In this document: positions 5,353-6,730 of the stretch, piece after piece
Numbering within the stretch: the first letter of the stretch is position 1
How the letters are laid out: every line of letters starts with the position of its first letter
Assembly (NCBI GenBank): GCA_034434335.1
Contig: DAOTZS010000010.1
Coordinates: 1 to 6,730, forward strand
Origin: DAOTZS01 sp034434335
GTDB taxonomy: Bacteria; Chloroflexota; Anaerolineae; CG2-30-64-16
DNA: 6,730 nucleotides
Reading direction: 5' to 3'
The notes under the pieces: generated by a model
Told to the model about the DNA's origin: nothing
Database searches by the model: none
The model's input: only the letters and a program-made list of their open reading frames with translations
Translations under genes and position numbers: made by a program

Positions 5353-6730
5353 ATGAACAAAGGTGACAAGAGGGCATCAGAGGTGCCATCCGATCCTCTG
5401 CGAGGGACCGGCGCACAGACACCCCGCGGCAACCGTGAGCGCCCCGCTCACGCCGACGGGGTCTCGCCGCGCGCCCGCGGCTGGGTCGTCCCACCCCCCG
5501 ACCAGGCCGAGGCCCTCTACTACGAAGGGATGGCCGCCTATCAGCATCGGGCGTGGGAGGAAGCCCTGGACCGCTTCAGCCGCCTCAAAGAGCTACAGCC
5601 CAATCGCCCTGGCCTGGATGCCCTGCTCGATGAGGTGCGCTGGTTCCTGCAACTCCAGGCCGCGGCGCCCCAAACTGCCCTCGACCTGCCACCCATGGAT
5701 GCCCAAGCCGCGCCAGCCAGCCCGGACTCGCTCGCCGAGCGCCTGCCGGCCCGCGGGGCACGCCTGCCCAGCCGGCCCGCCTGGCAAACCTGGCTGCTGA
5801 TCGTGTTGGGCCTGGTCGGCCTCATCGCGCTTTTGGGCATTGCCTTTCAGAATCAACTGCCCTGGGCCAGGGCCTCAGAGCGCGAACTACAGGAGCTTTA
5901 CAACCGGGGTGAAGCCCGCCTGGCGGCGGGAGATTACGAAGGGGCCCAGGCGGCCTTCAAAAGGCTTCTGGAACTCTCCCCCAACAATCCCGAGGCCCAG
6001 CTCGGGCTCAGCCGCGCTGAGCGACAACAGCTTCTGGCCCAGGTCTATGCCGCGGCCGAGGCGGCCATTGCCCAGGAAGAGTGGGACGCAGCCGCGGCAG
6101 AGCTGGACAAGATCCTGGCCATGGACAGCAGCTACCGCGACGCCCAGGCCAAGGCCGACTTCGTAGCTCAGCGCCGCCGACTGGCCAGCCTCTATGACGA
6201 CGGCAGCCGGTTGTACGACCTGGGCCAGTGGGAAGAGGCCCTCCGTCAGTTCGAGAAGATACGCGAACTGGACAACACCTACCGGGCTGAGGCGGTGTCC
6301 GAGTTCCTCTTTGTGTGCTACCTGAACGCCGGCCAATCGCTGATTGATAACGCGCAGGGCGATGTGGCTCAACTGCAACGGGCCCTCGAGTACTTCTCCA
6401 ACGCCCTGGCCATCCATCCGCGTAACCGGCCGGCCGCCGATGCCCGCAGGCTGGGCAGCCTGTACCTCGATGCCATGCGTGCCCTGGCCAATGGCAACCT
6501 GGCCGAGGCGCAGGCCCGGCTGGAAGTGTTGCTGGCTGAAGTGCCCACCTATGCCAATGGCCAGGCCGCCCGACAACTCTACACCCTGCTGATCAATCAA
6601 GGGGACGCAGCGCTCCGCAAGGGCAATATCCCGGCCGCCATCGAGTTCTACCGCAAGGCGCAATCGGTGCCTGTGGCAGACCACACCCTGGCCATCGAGG
6701 GTGAGGCGCTGGCCCGCAGCATCACCCCTA
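5353..6730 (+). CDS. Membrane-anchored TPR-repeat protein (3' end cut off by the window)
   Basis: The frame is open from the ATG to the window end, giving 459 residues with no stop, so the gene is incomplete. Residues 1-50 are a basic, proline-rich leader without structure signals. Residues 53-86 are one TPR-like helix pair (ALYYEGMAAYQHRAWEEALDRF). A proline/alanine linker leads to a single transmembrane helix at about 146-165 (TWLLIVLGLVGLIALLGIAF). Further TPR-like units begin near 180, 229, 278, 320, 368 and 407, the first three spaced by 49 residues, with repeated LYxxG, Gx(W/Y)xxA and 'L(D/S)xxYR(D/A)' type positions. Arginines just before the helix suggest the N-terminus is inside and the long TPR array outside, though basic residues also follow the helix. 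Weak GAGG precedes the ATG by 4 bases; an in-frame GTG at 5383 has a better site (AAGAGGG, 8 bases away), and GTG 5335 lies in a repeat. TPRs usually bind other proteins; the partner is unknown, and the neighbouring exported protein is only a candidate. Confidence 0.85.
   Translation, partial: MNKGDKRASEVPSDPLRGTGAQTPRGNRERPAHADGVSPRARGWVVPPPDQAEALYYEGMAAYQHRAWEEALDRFSRLKELQPNRPGLDALLDEVRWFLQLQAAAPQTALDLPPMDAQAAPASPDSLAERLPARGARLPSRPAWQTWLLIVLGLVGLIALLGIAFQNQLPWARASERELQELYNRGEARLAAGDYEGAQAAFKRLLELSPNNPEAQLGLSRAERQQLLAQVYAAAEAAIAQEEWDAAAAELDKILAMDSSYRDAQAKADFVAQRRRLASLYDDGSRLYDLGQWEEALRQFEKIRELDNTYRAEAVSEFLFVCYLNAGQSLIDNAQGDVAQLQRALEYFSNALAIHPRNRPAADARRLGSLYLDAMRALANGNLAEAQARLEVLLAEVPTYANGQAARQLYTLLINQGDAALRKGNIPAAIEFYRKAQSVPVADHTLAIEGEALARSITP

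Noticed and set aside
5106..5366. 86-codon + strand frame in the gap before the TPR gene
   Set aside because: It consists almost entirely of palindromic repeat DNA and shows no start signal or domain.
5363..5800. 145-codon + strand frame in another phase
   Set aside because: It overlaps the TPR gene out of frame, and its composition (R/P/S-rich) is typical of off-frame reading of GC-rich DNA.
5887..6684. 265-codon minus-strand frame near the window end
   Set aside because: The + strand here encodes TPR units with regular spacing, in a frame open to the window edge. The minus frame is its shadow.

Overview
The window is GC-rich bacterial DNA with all recognisable genes on the + strand. The most likely source is a Chloroflexota bacterium of the Anaerolineae/Caldilineae type, possibly a metagenome assembly. 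This rests on recall and inference: very long exported proteins made of Ig/fibronectin-like modules ending in a 'YLPLV' tail, and short GC-rich palindromic repeats between genes whose translation reads VGAGLVPA, are patterns I associate with that phylum. No ribosomal or other marker gene is present to prove it.

Layout. Bases 1-460 hold no convincing gene. They contain two pairs of CTTACA direct repeats at an 11-bp pitch (22-39 and 112-129), a run of three hairpins (140-240), and an extended -10 promoter (375-403). Nothing recognisable was seen in 241-374. Bases 461-1150 encode an OmpR/PhoB-type response regulator with all key receiver residues; no sensor kinase is visible. A palindromic repeat (1156-1209) fills the short gap to a 1292-residue exported protein (1216-5094). 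That protein has a signal peptide, an N-terminal beta domain, nine Ig-like modules of two types in the order A-A-B-B-B-A-B-A-B, a fibronectin-like module, a jelly-roll-like C-terminal domain and the YLPLV tail. Bases 5059-5344 are packed with two families of GC-rich palindromic repeats. From 5353 to the window end runs a 3'-truncated, membrane-anchored TPR protein with no stop codon inside the window.

How the parts may work together. The three genes are collinear, and only one good promoter was found, ahead of the regulator. A plausible but unproven reading is a small envelope locus: a cytoplasmic transcription factor, a large modular surface protein, and a single-pass membrane protein with TPRs predicted outside the cell. 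I recognise no enzyme, no transposase, no CRISPR array and no RNA gene.

The points most worth a second look are the paired 11-bp-pitch repeats as candidate regulator sites, the repeat-derived tail and stop codon of the surface protein, the single TAG separating the surface protein from the TPR protein in one otherwise open frame, and the duplicated A-B supermodule in the surface protein.
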